37,139 bases of DNA. Source: an uncultured beta proteobacterium. GTDB lineage: Bacteria; Pseudomonadota; Gammaproteobacteria; Burkholderiales; SG8-41. The first letter of the stretch is position 1; each line of letters opens with the position of its first letter. Below are positions 8,169 through 16,608 of this stretch, piece by piece. Below the pieces are notes generated by a model. That model made no database searches and had not been told where the DNA came from. It saw only the letters and a program-made list of their open reading frames with translations. The stretch is from contig CAIZLW010000018.1 in the NCBI GenBank assembly GCA_903933915.1, positions 1 to 37,139 on the forward strand. The letters run 5' to 3'. The translations under genes and the position numbers were made by a program.

Positions 8169-9437
8169 TCAGTTCAACTTGCGTGCGTCGGTGATTTTTC
8201 CGGCGACGGCGGATGCGGCGACAGTGGCCGGACTGCCGAGATAGAGTTTGGCGTCACGTGCGCCAAAACGCCCGGCATTGTTATTGGTGGCAGTCGACAG
8301 CGAGACTTCACCCGAATGCACAGGGCCGATCACGGCGTCGTTGCAGGGGCCGCAGCCCGGCGGCAGCATAACCGCACCGGCTTCTATGAACACGCCGAGC
8401 AGGCCTTCGCTGGCGAGCCGGCGGTTGGTGGCTTCGGAGCCCGGGGCGACAAACAGCCGGACATTGGGCGCCAGTCGGCGACCCTTGAGTATTGAAGCGG
8501 CTGTCACCAGGTCTTCCCACATGCCGGAGCCGCATGATCCGATGAAGGCGTGATCAATGGCAGTGCCTTCGACTTTGGAGACATCAACGGCATTTTCAAC
8601 ACTGCCCGGCAGCGATACCTGCGGTTCGAGTCTGGAAATGTCGAGGGTGAGATCGGCATCGTAATGCGCATCGGCATCGGAATACACCGGCGTGAAGGGG
8701 CGCTGGCCGCGTGACTTGGCATGTTCCAGTATTGCTTTTGACGGCGGCACGAACACGCCGTAGGCACGGATTTCGGTGGGTGTCGAGCAGAGCGCCGCGC
8801 GCGAAGCGAGGTCGAACTGGTCCAGATCGCCGGCATATTCAAGTACGCGGTAATCGAGGTCGGCAGAAAGTGCCCCCTGTTTGAGCAAGGCTGCGAAATG
8901 AAAGCCGACATCTCTGGCGTGCACTCCCGGCTGTAGTTTTCCCTTGAGCGTCAGACGCACTGTTTTCGGCACCATCACCCAGTTGGTGCCGGTGGCAAGC
9001 ACGCGGGAGATTTCGGTGCCCATGCGGAAACCGAAAGCGCCGATGGCTCCGGCATTGGTGGCATGGCGGTCATTGTCGAAATAGAACATCCCGGGCAGCA
9101 GCATCCCGTTTTCCATCGGGAAAATATGGCCGTGGCCGCCACGGCCGACGTCGAAGAAATTTTTCACGCCCCATTGCGCCGCGGCCTTGCGGTTGAAGGC
9201 GCCGCGCTCGGCGGCGCGCGCGCTGCCGTAAATCACGTCATGGTCGGTGACCATCATCACTTTGTCCGGTGTGGCCAGACGGGTGATACCCAATCCGTCG
9301 AGTTCGCGTTTTGCTGCCATCACCACGCCATCGTGGATCATGATGAAGTCGGGATCGGGCGATACCACGTCTCCCGGTTTGACGGTGCTGCGTCCGCTTT
9401 TTGCGGCCAGCACTTTTTCTACTGCGGTCATGCCCAT
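8169..9437 (-). CDS. Aconitase/3-isopropylmalate dehydratase-type large subunit, paralog B
   Basis: 422 residues, the usual length of LeuC-type subunits. It keeps the three cluster cysteines of the aconitase family: C302 in IGSCGSGMWEDL, and C362 and C365 in PPGCGPC. It also has early signatures (VTDHDVIY, RGGHGHIFP, DNDRHATNAGAIGAFGFRMG). It should bind a 4Fe-4S cluster and hydrate or dehydrate a hydroxy acid with the adjacent small subunit. It is clearly homologous to the gene just upstream along almost the whole length, so the pair arose by tandem duplication. The segments after GSC and after CGPC differ between the two (CNDAVIGPVH here). The gap to paralog A is 65 bases. Closest known roles are isopropylmalate, homoaconitate or dimethylmalate dehydratases; none can be chosen. 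Confidence 0.9.
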   Translation of the reverse strand: MGMTAVEKVLAAKSGRSTVKPGDVVSPDPDFIMIHDGVVMAAKRELDGLGITRLATPDKVMMVTDHDVIYGSARAAERGAFNRKAAAQWGVKNFFDVGRGGHGHIFPMENGMLLPGMFYFDNDRHATNAGAIGAFGFRMGTEISRVLATGTNWVMVPKTVRLTLKGKLQPGVHARDVGFHFAALLKQGALSADLDYRVLEYAGDLDQFDLASRAALCSTPTEIRAYGVFVPPSKAILEHAKSRGQRPFTPVYSDADAHYDADLTLDISRLEPQVSLPGSVENAVDVSKVEGTAIDHAFIGSCGSGMWEDLVTAASILKGRRLAPNVRLFVAPGSEATNRRLASEGLLGVFIEAGAVMLPPGCGPCNDAVIGPVHSGEVSLSTATNNNAGRFGARDAKLYLGSPATVAASAVAGKITDARKLN

Positions 9438-9502
9438 TCAGTTAACCATCTTTAAAAGTGTTGAGCGTAGTTTTGTGCGGTCACAAGGTCAACAACCGAC
9501 CC

Positions 9503-10774
9503 TTACAGGAATTCCCGCGGATCTGTGATGCGTCCGGTGGCCGCGGAAGCCGCGACGGTGGCCGGACTGCCGAGATACAGCTGTGCGTCTTTGGCACCGA
9601 AACGTCCCGCGCCATTGGCGACGGCGGTGGATATCGAGACTTCGCCGGAATCGATAAGCCCGGTGCGGCCACTGGCGCAGGGACCGCACCCCGCCGGTAT
9701 CACCATCGCACCGGCGTCATGGAAAATGTCGAGCAGACCCTCGCGTGTCATGCGCCGCGTGGAATCCTCTGATCCCGGCACCACAATCATACGCACGCCC
9801 GGTGCCAGTTTACGGCCCTTGAGAATGGAGGCGGCGATTTCGAGGTCTTCATACATGCCGGACGCGCAGGAGCCGATATAAGTATGGCTGACCGGCGTGC
9901 CCGCTACGCTGGATAGATCCGCGGCCTTGTGCGGGCCGCCGGGCAACGCAACCTGCGGCGGCAGTGTGCTGACATTCAGTTCGACCTTGGCGTCGTAGTG
10001 TGCGTCGGCATCGGCATAGACCGGCGTGAACGGTCGTTGCGCCCGTTCTTTGGCGTAGGCCAGTATGGTTTCCGAGGGCGGGAAAAACACGCCGATGGCG
10101 CGCATCTCGGTTGGCGTGCTGCACAGGGACATGCGCGCGGCGAGGCTGAACTGGTCGAGGTCGCCGGCGAATTCCAGCACCCGGTAATCGATGTCGACAT
10201 CAAACGCGCCGTCTGTCCCGAGGTGTTTGCCGATGACAAATCCCAGATCGCGTGCGAATACGCCGGGCTGCATTTTTCCCTTGATGGTCAGCTTGACCGA
10301 CTTAGGTACCAGCGTCCAGTTGGTGCCGGTCGCAAGCACGCGGTTGATTTCGGTGCCCATGCGGATTGCCAGCGCGCCGATACCGCCGGCATTGGTGCAG
10401 TGGCGGTCGTTGTCAAAGTACAGCGTGCCCGGCAGCACCCAGCCGCGTTCCGTCGGGAAGATGTGGCCGTGGCCACCGCGACCGGCGTCGAAAAAGTTTT
10501 TGACGCCCCAAGCTTCAGCTGCCTTGCGATTGAAGGCGCCGCGGGCGGCCGCACGGTCGTTGACGTAAACCACGTCATGATCGGTGACCATCAGCACACG
10601 GTCTGGATCGAACAGGCGGGTGATGCCAAGTGCGTCGAGCTCCTCCTTGGCGCCGCGCACCACCCCGTCATGGATCATCACAAAATCAGGTTGCGGATAG
10701 ACAATGTCTCCGGCCTTGACGGTAGCGCGGCCGCTGGTACGGGCCAGTATCTTCTCTGCGGCGGTCATGCCCAT
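9503..10774 (-). CDS. Aconitase/3-isopropylmalate dehydratase-type large subunit, paralog A
   Basis: 423 residues and first gene of the four-gene minus-strand operon. Cluster cysteines are C303 (IGSCASGMYEDL), C363 and C366 (PAGCGPC), all kept. The N-terminus MGMTAAEKILARTSGRATVKAGDIV nearly repeats that of paralog B, and collinearity holds to the C-terminus (LGSPATVAASA-TGRITD). Because both copies keep the cluster ligands, neither looks dead. They may be two enzymes sharing one small subunit, or act on sequential substrates. The start could be the ATG at 10774 or the one at 10768; neither has a strong Shine-Dalgarno. A Bug solute-binding gene is divergent 128 bases away, which suggests uptake of the substrate acid (inference). 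Confidence 0.9.
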   Translation of the reverse strand: MGMTAAEKILARTSGRATVKAGDIVYPQPDFVMIHDGVVRGAKEELDALGITRLFDPDRVLMVTDHDVVYVNDRAAARGAFNRKAAEAWGVKNFFDAGRGGHGHIFPTERGWVLPGTLYFDNDRHCTNAGGIGALAIRMGTEINRVLATGTNWTLVPKSVKLTIKGKMQPGVFARDLGFVIGKHLGTDGAFDVDIDYRVLEFAGDLDQFSLAARMSLCSTPTEMRAIGVFFPPSETILAYAKERAQRPFTPVYADADAHYDAKVELNVSTLPPQVALPGGPHKAADLSSVAGTPVSHTYIGSCASGMYEDLEIAASILKGRKLAPGVRMIVVPGSEDSTRRMTREGLLDIFHDAGAMVIPAGCGPCASGRTGLIDSGEVSISTAVANGAGRFGAKDAQLYLGSPATVAASAATGRITDPREFL

Positions 10775-10902
10775 CGGGGAATTCCGTATTGTGCAAGCAA
10801 GTGAGGGGTGGCCGCCAGATGCGGGCCGACGATGAGTATAGCGTGAACGTTTCCCGTAAACGGCGTGCTATATTTTGCCGACACTTCATCGGGGGAGTTC
10901 AC

Positions 10903-11889
10903 ATGACGCAAGTTCGGTATGCAGCAATATTTGTTCTGGCAGTCATCGCGGGCAACGTCGCTGAGGCGGAGGCGCAATGGAAACCGGACAAGGCGATCGA
11001 GATCGTTGCGCCGTCCGGTCCCGGCGGTACCACGGACCGCACCGCGCGCGTGGTCGCAAAAATCCTCATGCAGCACAAGCTGGTTGATGTACCGGTCAAC
11101 GTCGTCAACAAACCCGGCGGTAGCGGCACTATCGGACTCAATTACCTTAATCAGCATCCGGGCGACGGCCATTACATGATTGTGGCCACCACCGGATCGA
11201 TCAGCAACCACATTCTCGGCTTGATCCCGTACAACCACACGGCATTTACGCCGCTGTCGATGCTGTTCGAGGAATACCTCAGCGTCACCGTGCGCACCGA
11301 ATCGCCGATCAAGAGCGGCAGGGATCTGGTGGAAATGCTGAAAAAAAATCCGGAATCAGCCAGCTTCGGCATTTCGACCAGCCTTGGCGGCGCGAATCAC
11401 ACCACGCTGATCACCTGCCTGCGCGCCGGCGGCGTCGACATCAAGCGGCTGAAGGCTGCCGTATTTCCCGGCGGGTCGGCGACCACGACAGCCGTGCTGG
11501 GCGGCCATGTGGATGTCGTCAACACAGGTCTTGGCAACATGGTCGCGCATCTGCGTACCGGCAAGCTGCGCGCGCTGGCCATTTCCTCGCCAAAGCGGAT
11601 GTGGGGTGATTTTGCGTCGATTCCGACCTGGCGTGAGCAGGGCGTTCCGGCGGATTCATCCAGTTGGCGCGGACTGATGGGGCCCAAAGGCATGACGGCC
11701 CAGCAGGTCGCCTTCTGGGACAAAGTGATGGCGGCGATGGCGGCAACCGATGACTGGAAAAAGGAGCTGGAGGAAAACTTCTGGGTCAACGGCTATGTCA
11801 ATGCACAGGCCGCCAAAAAGCGCCTCGATGAGGAATACGTCGAGTACCAGACTGTGCTGACTGAAGTCGGGTTGGCCAAAGCCAAGTAA
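10903..11889 (+). CDS. Bug/TctC-family periplasmic solute-binding protein (2 of 5)
   Basis: 328 residues with a signal peptide (MTQVRYAAIFVLAVIAGNVAEAEA) before QWKPDKAIEIVAPSGPGGTTDRTAR, the glycine-rich loop that holds the ligand carboxylate in Bug proteins. Further family features: VVNKPGGSGTIGLNYL, SFGISTSLGGANH, VFPGGSATTTAVLGGHVDVV and IPTWREQGV. The ATG at 10903 has GGGGGAG at 10891-10896; the frame upstream to 10789 has no signal and no such site. It is divergent from the aconitase-like operon, with a shared 128-base intergenic region, so co-regulation with those enzymes is plausible. The C-terminal part is unusually rich in charged residues (KKELEENFW, KKRLDEEYVEYQ). Confidence 0.92.
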   Translation: MTQVRYAAIFVLAVIAGNVAEAEAQWKPDKAIEIVAPSGPGGTTDRTARVVAKILMQHKLVDVPVNVVNKPGGSGTIGLNYLNQHPGDGHYMIVATTGSISNHILGLIPYNHTAFTPLSMLFEEYLSVTVRTESPIKSGRDLVEMLKKNPESASFGISTSLGGANHTTLITCLRAGGVDIKRLKAAVFPGGSATTTAVLGGHVDVVNTGLGNMVAHLRTGKLRALAISSPKRMWGDFASIPTWREQGVPADSSSWRGLMGPKGMTAQQVAFWDKVMAAMAATDDWKKELEENFWVNGYVNAQAAKKRLDEEYVEYQTVLTEVGLAKAK

Positions 11890-11949
11890 GGTCGGTCACC
11901 CGGCGTGAAATGGACGGCAGCAGGGTGTCGGCAGCACACTGCACTGATC

Positions 11950-12498
11950 ATGGTTTCGTCAACAAGCATCGGCATTTTGCGTGGCGCCGTGTTCGCGCTG
12001 GCGCTGAGCGCAGGTCTGCCGGCGGCAGCGACGGATGCCGCTGCGCCTTTCGATCACCTGGTGCGCAGCCCCATGGTGCACTGCGCCTTCTACCGCGACT
12101 ACGATATTGATCCGCAAACGGGAAACCGGCTGCTGGTCGAGGGTCGCTCCAATTCACTGACGCATTTCCAGCGGCAACGTGGAGAGAGCGTGCGTTCGAT
12201 CGATACCCGGCGCGCCGGTGCCATCGATGTGCAGGTGGTTCAGGGACGTTACCTGCATTACATCGAGCGCACCGCAGGTATGTATGTAGTGACCACGGTA
12301 TATGCCTGCCTGGAGCATGATCTGCAGAGCGATGTGTGCATCAATTACGGCGCAGTGAACGCGCGGCATTTCGATGCGCGGGTGCTGCGCGAACCGGACC
12401 GGGTTTATGAAGAGCTGCAGGCGCTGGCGGAGCCCGGGTTTTGTGACCACAGCTTCATCCATCTCCAGGAAGCTGCAAATACGCCCCCGCGCCGTTAA
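11950..12498 (+). CDS. Secreted protein of unknown function
   Basis: I do not recognise this gene. From the ATG at 11950 it has 182 residues, with a hydrophobic signal-like segment (ILRGAVFALALSAGLPAAA) and probable cleavage before TDAAAPF. The longer frame to 11905 adds an unlikely N-terminus; neither start has a good Shine-Dalgarno. The mature part has four cysteines (HCAFYRDY, YACLEHD, DVCINYG, GFCDHSF), an even number consistent with disulfides in the periplasm. It follows the Bug gene by about 60 bases in the same direction and converges on the cysteine desulfurase gene. Codon composition is like that of its neighbours, so it is probably a real gene. Confidence 0.6.
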   Translation: MVSSTSIGILRGAVFALALSAGLPAAATDAAAPFDHLVRSPMVHCAFYRDYDIDPQTGNRLLVEGRSNSLTHFQRQRGESVRSIDTRRAGAIDVQVVQGRYLHYIERTAGMYVVTTVYACLEHDLQSDVCINYGAVNARHFDARVLREPDRVYEELQALAEPGFCDHSFIHLQEAANTPPRR

Positions 12499-12519
12499 TG
12501 CAGGTTATTGTTTTTATTG
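12494..12519 (-). repeat. Short AT-rich gene-end element, copy 3
   Basis: On the minus strand CAATAAAAACAA (12519-12508) begins seven bases after the stop codon of the cysteine desulfurase gene and continues as TAACCTGCATTAA. The order resembles the continuation of copy 1 (CAAGTTACAGTAA). The orientation relative to the upstream gene is the same as in copies 1 and 2. A 16-base palindrome, GCCGCCTGCAGGCGGC (12530-12545), lies in the last codons of the desulfurase gene just before it. Confidence 0.45.
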
Positions 12520-12525
12520 AATAAT

Positions 12526-13680
12526 TTATGCCGCCTGCAGGCGGCCGGCGCGGCAGTCTTCAATTTTATTGCGCAGGTAATCCGCGGCCCAGTCGATTTC
12601 TTCGACGGTGTTGAAGCGGCCGACGGTGATGCGGATCGAGTTGCCCGCGATGCTGTCGTCCGAACCCAGCGCCTGCAGCACGTGCGACACGCCGCCGGTG
12701 GAGCAGGCGGACGTTGATGACACCGCGATATCGGTCAGCGTGGTGACCAGCGAATCGCAGTTCGGAATGTCGAGGCTGATGTTGAGGTTGTTGGCGATGC
12801 GCTGTTCAAGATCGCCGTTGAGTATCACCCCCGGCAGATCCCTGAGGCGGTTCCAGAAGCGGTCGCGCAGCATGCGCAGTTGTGGCACTTCGGCGGCCAT
12901 CTGTTCTCCGGCGATGCGCAGCGCGGTACCCATGCCGACAATCTGGTGCGTCGCCAGCGTGCCCGAGCGCAGGCCGCGTTCATGACCGCCGCCGTGCATC
13001 TGGCATTCGATGCGCACCTGCGGGGCGCGGCGCACGTATAAAGCGCCGATGCCTTTGGGGCCGTAGGTCTTGTGCGCGGTCAGCGACATGAGGTCGACCG
13101 GCAGTCTGGCAAGATCGATGGTGACCTTGCCAGTGGCCTGCGCGGCATCGACATGGAATAACACGCCGCGCTCGCGGCAGATCGCACCAATGGCGGCGAT
13201 ATCCTGAATCACGCCGATTTCATTGTTGACCAACATCACCGAGGCGAGCACGGTGTCCGGCCGCAGTGCGGCGCGGAAGGTGTCGAGATCGAGCAGGCCG
13301 TTTTTCTGCGGCGCGAGACAGGTCACGCTGAAACCCTGCTTTTCCAGCCATTTCATCGCGTCGAGCACGGCTTTGTGTTCGGTCTGCACGGTGACGAGGT
13401 GTTTGCCGCGCGACTGCGCAGCCATTGCCGCACCCTTGATCGCGAGGTTGTTCGATTCGGTGGCGCCCGAAGTCCAGGCAATCTCGCGCGCTTCGGCGCC
13501 GACCAGTCGCGCGACATCGGCGCGGGCGGCTTCGACGGCGCGGCTTGCCGCTTGACCAAAGGCGTGGGTGCTGCTCGCCGGGTTGCCGAACTGCTCGCGC
13601 AGCCAGGGCAGCATGGCGTCGACGACCGCGGGGTCCAGCGGCGTGGTCGCGGAATTGTCGAGATAGATCGGGGTCTGCAT
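12526..13680 (-). CDS. Cysteine desulfurase (NifS/IscS family)
   Basis: 384 residues, complete, a class V PLP aminotransferase fold. It removes sulfur from cysteine as a persulfide for iron-sulfur cluster or thio-cofactor synthesis. Visible residues: the N-terminal YLDNSATTP, H102 in TEH, D178 in HVDAAQ, the PLP lysine K204 in TAHKTYGPKG, RSGT at 239-242 and the catalytic C326 in SSTSACSTGG. The mobile loop around the cysteine is short and the IscS C-terminal tail that binds IscU is absent, so it is closer to NifS-like desulfurases than to housekeeping IscS. No iscU, iscA or regulator gene lies next to it; only a small gene of unknown function precedes it by eight bases. It could supply molybdenum hydroxylases or cluster enzymes in this region, but that is a guess. 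Confidence 0.92.
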   Translation of the reverse strand: MQTPIYLDNSATTPLDPAVVDAMLPWLREQFGNPASSTHAFGQAASRAVEAARADVARLVGAEAREIAWTSGATESNNLAIKGAAMAAQSRGKHLVTVQTEHKAVLDAMKWLEKQGFSVTCLAPQKNGLLDLDTFRAALRPDTVLASVMLVNNEIGVIQDIAAIGAICRERGVLFHVDAAQATGKVTIDLARLPVDLMSLTAHKTYGPKGIGALYVRRAPQVRIECQMHGGGHERGLRSGTLATHQIVGMGTALRIAGEQMAAEVPQLRMLRDRFWNRLRDLPGVILNGDLEQRIANNLNISLDIPNCDSLVTTLTDIAVSSTSACSTGGVSHVLQALGSDDSIAGNSIRITVGRFNTVEEIDWAADYLRNKIEDCRAGRLQAA

Positions 13681-13688
13681 TGTGGGCC

Positions 13689-13937
13689 TCAGTGTTTCTG
13701 GGTCAATGCGGCGATTACGCGCTGGCGTTTTTGTTCGACTTCACTGGCGAAGCCGGGGTGGCGCTGCTCGACAAAACCGGTGGCCATGCCCAGTTTCAGC
13801 AGGGCGACGGCAAATACCGCCGACAGGTCGTCGAGGTCGGGGCTGACTTTCGCCAGTTGCATGGCCTCGATGGTTTCGTCATACAGTTGCTGCATTGCGT
13901 CGTGCAACTCGCCTTCGAACAGTGTGGGTTTGCTCAT
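13689..13937 (-). CDS. Small conserved-looking protein upstream of cysteine desulfurase
   Basis: 82 residues, unrecognised. It is predicted almost all-helical (HDAMQQLYDETIEAMQLAK, LDDLSAVFAVALLKLGMATGFVEQ, SEVEQKRQRVIAALTQ), with no signal peptide and no cysteine. The stop lies eight bases before the start of the desulfurase gene, so they form one transcript. A small helical accessory of the desulfurase is possible, but nothing in the sequence proves it. The start ATG at 13937 has no clear Shine-Dalgarno. Upstream is an 80-base gap shared with the divergent Bug gene. Confidence 0.7.
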   Translation of the reverse strand: MSKPTLFEGELHDAMQQLYDETIEAMQLAKVSPDLDDLSAVFAVALLKLGMATGFVEQRHPGFASEVEQKRQRVIAALTQKH

Positions 13938-14016
13938 TGCGTTGTCGTGATTATCGCTGCTGTTAACAGGGTCAATTTTAGCGCGAATCCTCCTCGCCGC
14001 AGATTACAATTTCCCG

Positions 14017-14988
14017 GTGAATATTTTTTATCGTATCGGCGTCGCCCTGTGCTGGATGAGCGTTATTGCCGTCGCCGCGGCGCAGAGTTACCCGAGCCGT
14101 ACCGTACGCATCGTGGTGCCGATTGCAGCCGGCGGTTCCACCGATGTGTTTGCACGCACGCTGGCCGCCCACTTTTCCGACGCCTGGGGGCAGGGGGTGA
14201 TCGTCGACAACCGTCCCGGCGCCGGCGGCATGATCGGTTCCGAACTGGTCGCAAAAGCGCCGCCCGACGGTTACAACCTGCTGATGGCTTACACCTCGCA
14301 TGTCACCAACCCGTCGCTGTGGACGCGCCTGCCTTACGACACGCTGCGCGACTTCACGCCGGTGACCATGGTGGCGCAGGTGCCCAGCATGCTGATCGTG
14401 CATCCGTCGCTGCCAGTGAAATCGGTGGCGGAACTGATCAACTTTGCCAAACGCCGTCCCCACGAACTGGATTACGGCAGTTCCGGTGTCGGCACCGCCT
14501 CACATCTGGCTGCCGTACTGTTTGCGCAGCGCGCGGGGCTGTTCATGACCCACGTGCCGTACAAGGGTGGGGTGCCGGCGATGTATGAATTGCTCGGCGG
14601 ACAGATATCGGTGATGTTCGGCGGCCTGACCACGGCTTTTGCCAATATCCGTAATGGCCGCACCCGGGCGCTGGCGATTTCCAGCGCGCAGCGTGCAGCC
14701 GTGCTGCCGGAGGTGCCGACGATGGCCGAAGCCGCATTGCCCGGTTATGAGGCGATCGGCTGGTTCGCGCTGTTTGCGCCGGCGCAGACTTCGGGCACGG
14801 TGATCCACAAGATCAATGCCGAAACCGTGGCGATGTTCACCCAGCGCGAAATCCGCGAGCGTTTTCTTGCGCAGGGTGCGGATTTTTCGACATCCACACC
14901 ATCCGAGCTCAATGACCGCGTACGCAGTGAAATTGCCAAATGGCGCGAGGTGATTCGCGCCGCGGATATCAAACCGATGAAGAACTGA
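14017..14988 (+). CDS. Bug/TctC-family periplasmic solute-binding protein (3 of 5)
   Basis: 323 residues starting with GTG at 14017. No Shine-Dalgarno is seen, but TACAAT lies at 14005-14010, seven bases before the start, so the message may be leaderless or start very near. The signal peptide (MNIFYRIGVALCWMSVIAVAAA) is followed by QSYPSRTVRIVVPIAAGGSTDVFAR. Family motifs follow: VDNRPGAGGMIGSELVAK, VPYKGGVPAMYELLGGQ, VLPEVPTMAEAALPGYEAIGWF. It probably binds a small carboxylate. The next gene downstream (88 bases) is an exported amidohydrolase, and the two may handle the same compound (inference). Confidence 0.93.
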   Translation: MNIFYRIGVALCWMSVIAVAAAQSYPSRTVRIVVPIAAGGSTDVFARTLAAHFSDAWGQGVIVDNRPGAGGMIGSELVAKAPPDGYNLLMAYTSHVTNPSLWTRLPYDTLRDFTPVTMVAQVPSMLIVHPSLPVKSVAELINFAKRRPHELDYGSSGVGTASHLAAVLFAQRAGLFMTHVPYKGGVPAMYELLGGQISVMFGGLTTAFANIRNGRTRALAISSAQRAAVLPEVPTMAEAALPGYEAIGWFALFAPAQTSGTVIHKINAETVAMFTQREIRERFLAQGADFSTSTPSELNDRVRSEIAKWREVIRAADIKPMKN

Positions 14989-15076
14989 ATTGATGTCCGT
15001 TGCAGCGTGCTAGCATCGTTTTGCGGTAATCAATCGCTGTCAAACAGGGCCGCCCACGGCCCGCTCGGAGGGGATC

Positions 15077-16513
15077 ATGGATGAACTGAAAATCGGCCGC
15101 CGCAGCTGGCTCAAGGCGGCGACGGCGCTGGCAGCAACGGGTTTGGCTTCGGGGATGGGCTGCGCGCAGACGGGCGCCGGTGGCGTTGCCGGTGGTTTGC
15201 CCGGTCGCAGCGAATATCTGATCCGCGGCGCCACGATCCTGAGCATGGATGCCAAAGTCGGTGATTTTGTCCGCGGCGACGTGCATGTACGCAACGGCGC
15301 CATTGTCGCGGTGGCGCAGGAAATTGCTGTTCCCGGAGCAACCGTGATCGATGCTGCCGGCATGATCTGCATGCCGGGGTTCGTCGATACGCACTGGCAT
15401 TTGTGGACCAGCGTGCTGCGCCCGGTGATCCGCATCGACGATCCCAAACGCGGCTATCAGCCGGTGACCAACCGGCTCGGCCAGTTCTATACCCCGGAAG
15501 ACAGTTACCGCAGCGTCAAACTCGGCCTGGCCGAGGGGCTGAGCGCTGGCGCGACCACGGTGCACAACTGGGCGCACAACATCCGCTCCCCGGCGCATGC
15601 CGACGCCGAACTGCGCGCGATGCGCGACGTTGGTCTGCGCGGCCGTCTCGCCTACGGCACGCCGATGGGTTATCCCGATGATCAGCCGATGGACCTCGAC
15701 GGCCTGGCGAAAACCAGGCGCGAGTGGATGCCCAACGACGGCATGCTCTCTCTGGGCATTTCATCGCGCAACGTCGGCGACACCACCAACCCGCTGCGCG
15801 GCAACATCTCGGTGGAGACTGCGCGCCAGGACTGGGGCGGTGCGCGTGCGCTGGGCTTGCCCATCACCATGCATACCTCGGGACCCAGCCCGATCACGCT
15901 GCTCGAGTCCACCGGCCTGCTCGGGCCGGACCTGCAACTGGTGCACCCGCTGCTGACCACGGCGGCGGAACGGCAGATGCTCAGCAAACACGGCGTCAGT
16001 TACAGCACGTCGCCGACCGGGGAGTCGCGGCGCGCGGCCAGCGCCGGCGTCATTCAATTGGCGGAACTGCTGCAGGCCGGCGTCAAGGTCAGCATTTCGA
16101 TCGACCATACCGGCAGTTATGCCTGCGACTATTTCCAGTGCATGCGCATCCTCTACGCGCTGCATCAGCATCGTATCGGACCGAAGGTGCCGCTTACCAC
16201 CAAGCGGCTGGTGCAGTTGGCGACACTCGACGGCGCAGTCGACCTCGGAATTGCCGACCGCACCGGTTCGCTGACCCCGGGCAAACGCGCAGATATCATC
16301 CTGGTGCGTACCGGCGACATCAACATGTCGCCGATCAGCGATCCCTATGAAGCGCTGGTGACGTTTGCGCAGCCGCGCAATGTTGATACGGTGATGGTCG
16401 ACGGCCGCGTGCTGCGGCGTGCGGGGCAGTTCACCGCGCTGGACCATACGCAGGTGGTGCGTGAGGCTGCGGATTCTGCCGCAGGATTGCGCGCCCGGGC
16501 GAGCTGGACTTGA
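15077..16513 (+). CDS. Tat-exported amidohydrolase (ATZ/TRZ chlorohydrolase-like)
   Basis: 478 residues with CGGAGGGG just before the ATG. The N-terminus has a twin-arginine signal (GRRSWLKAATALAATGLASG), unusual for this normally cytoplasmic family. The amidohydrolase barrel shows H106 and H108 (FVDTHWHLW), H266 (ITMHTSG), H290 (LVHPLL) and D343 (SIDHTG), the ligand pattern of mononuclear metal deaminases and hydrolases of the cytosine deaminase/TrzN group. The end has GSLTPGKRADIILVRTGDINM, typical of the small beta domain. It would hydrolyse a C-N (or C-halogen) bond of a cyclic or heteroaromatic compound in the periplasm. It follows a Bug gene in the same direction, so periplasmic hydrolysis before or after binding is plausible. 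The substrate is unknown. Confidence 0.88.
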   Translation: MDELKIGRRSWLKAATALAATGLASGMGCAQTGAGGVAGGLPGRSEYLIRGATILSMDAKVGDFVRGDVHVRNGAIVAVAQEIAVPGATVIDAAGMICMPGFVDTHWHLWTSVLRPVIRIDDPKRGYQPVTNRLGQFYTPEDSYRSVKLGLAEGLSAGATTVHNWAHNIRSPAHADAELRAMRDVGLRGRLAYGTPMGYPDDQPMDLDGLAKTRREWMPNDGMLSLGISSRNVGDTTNPLRGNISVETARQDWGGARALGLPITMHTSGPSPITLLESTGLLGPDLQLVHPLLTTAAERQMLSKHGVSYSTSPTGESRRAASAGVIQLAELLQAGVKVSISIDHTGSYACDYFQCMRILYALHQHRIGPKVPLTTKRLVQLATLDGAVDLGIADRTGSLTPGKRADIILVRTGDINMSPISDPYEALVTFAQPRNVDTVMVDGRVLRRAGQFTALDHTQVVREAADSAAGLRARASWT

Positions 16514-16608
16514 TGCTGAGCTGGAAAAACCAGCTGAAAAAAGCCGGCCCCGTCTCGACAGCTTGCGCCGGGGTCAGCGCAGCTTGACGGCGTATTGGCC
16601 CGGGCTGT

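Noticed and set aside
9929-10804. 291-codon plus-strand frame over the hydratase paralog A
   Set aside because: Antisense shadow; the minus strand encodes a full aconitase-type subunit with all cluster cysteines.
13545-14588. 347-codon plus-strand frame spanning the desulfurase start and the Bug gene
   Set aside because: It overlaps two real genes in other frames and lacks any recognisable domain.
16514-16540. Hairpin AGCTGG-AAAAA-CCAGCT after the amidohydrolase gene as a terminator
   Set aside because: The stem is followed by As rather than Ts on the coding strand, so it is not a normal intrinsic terminator.
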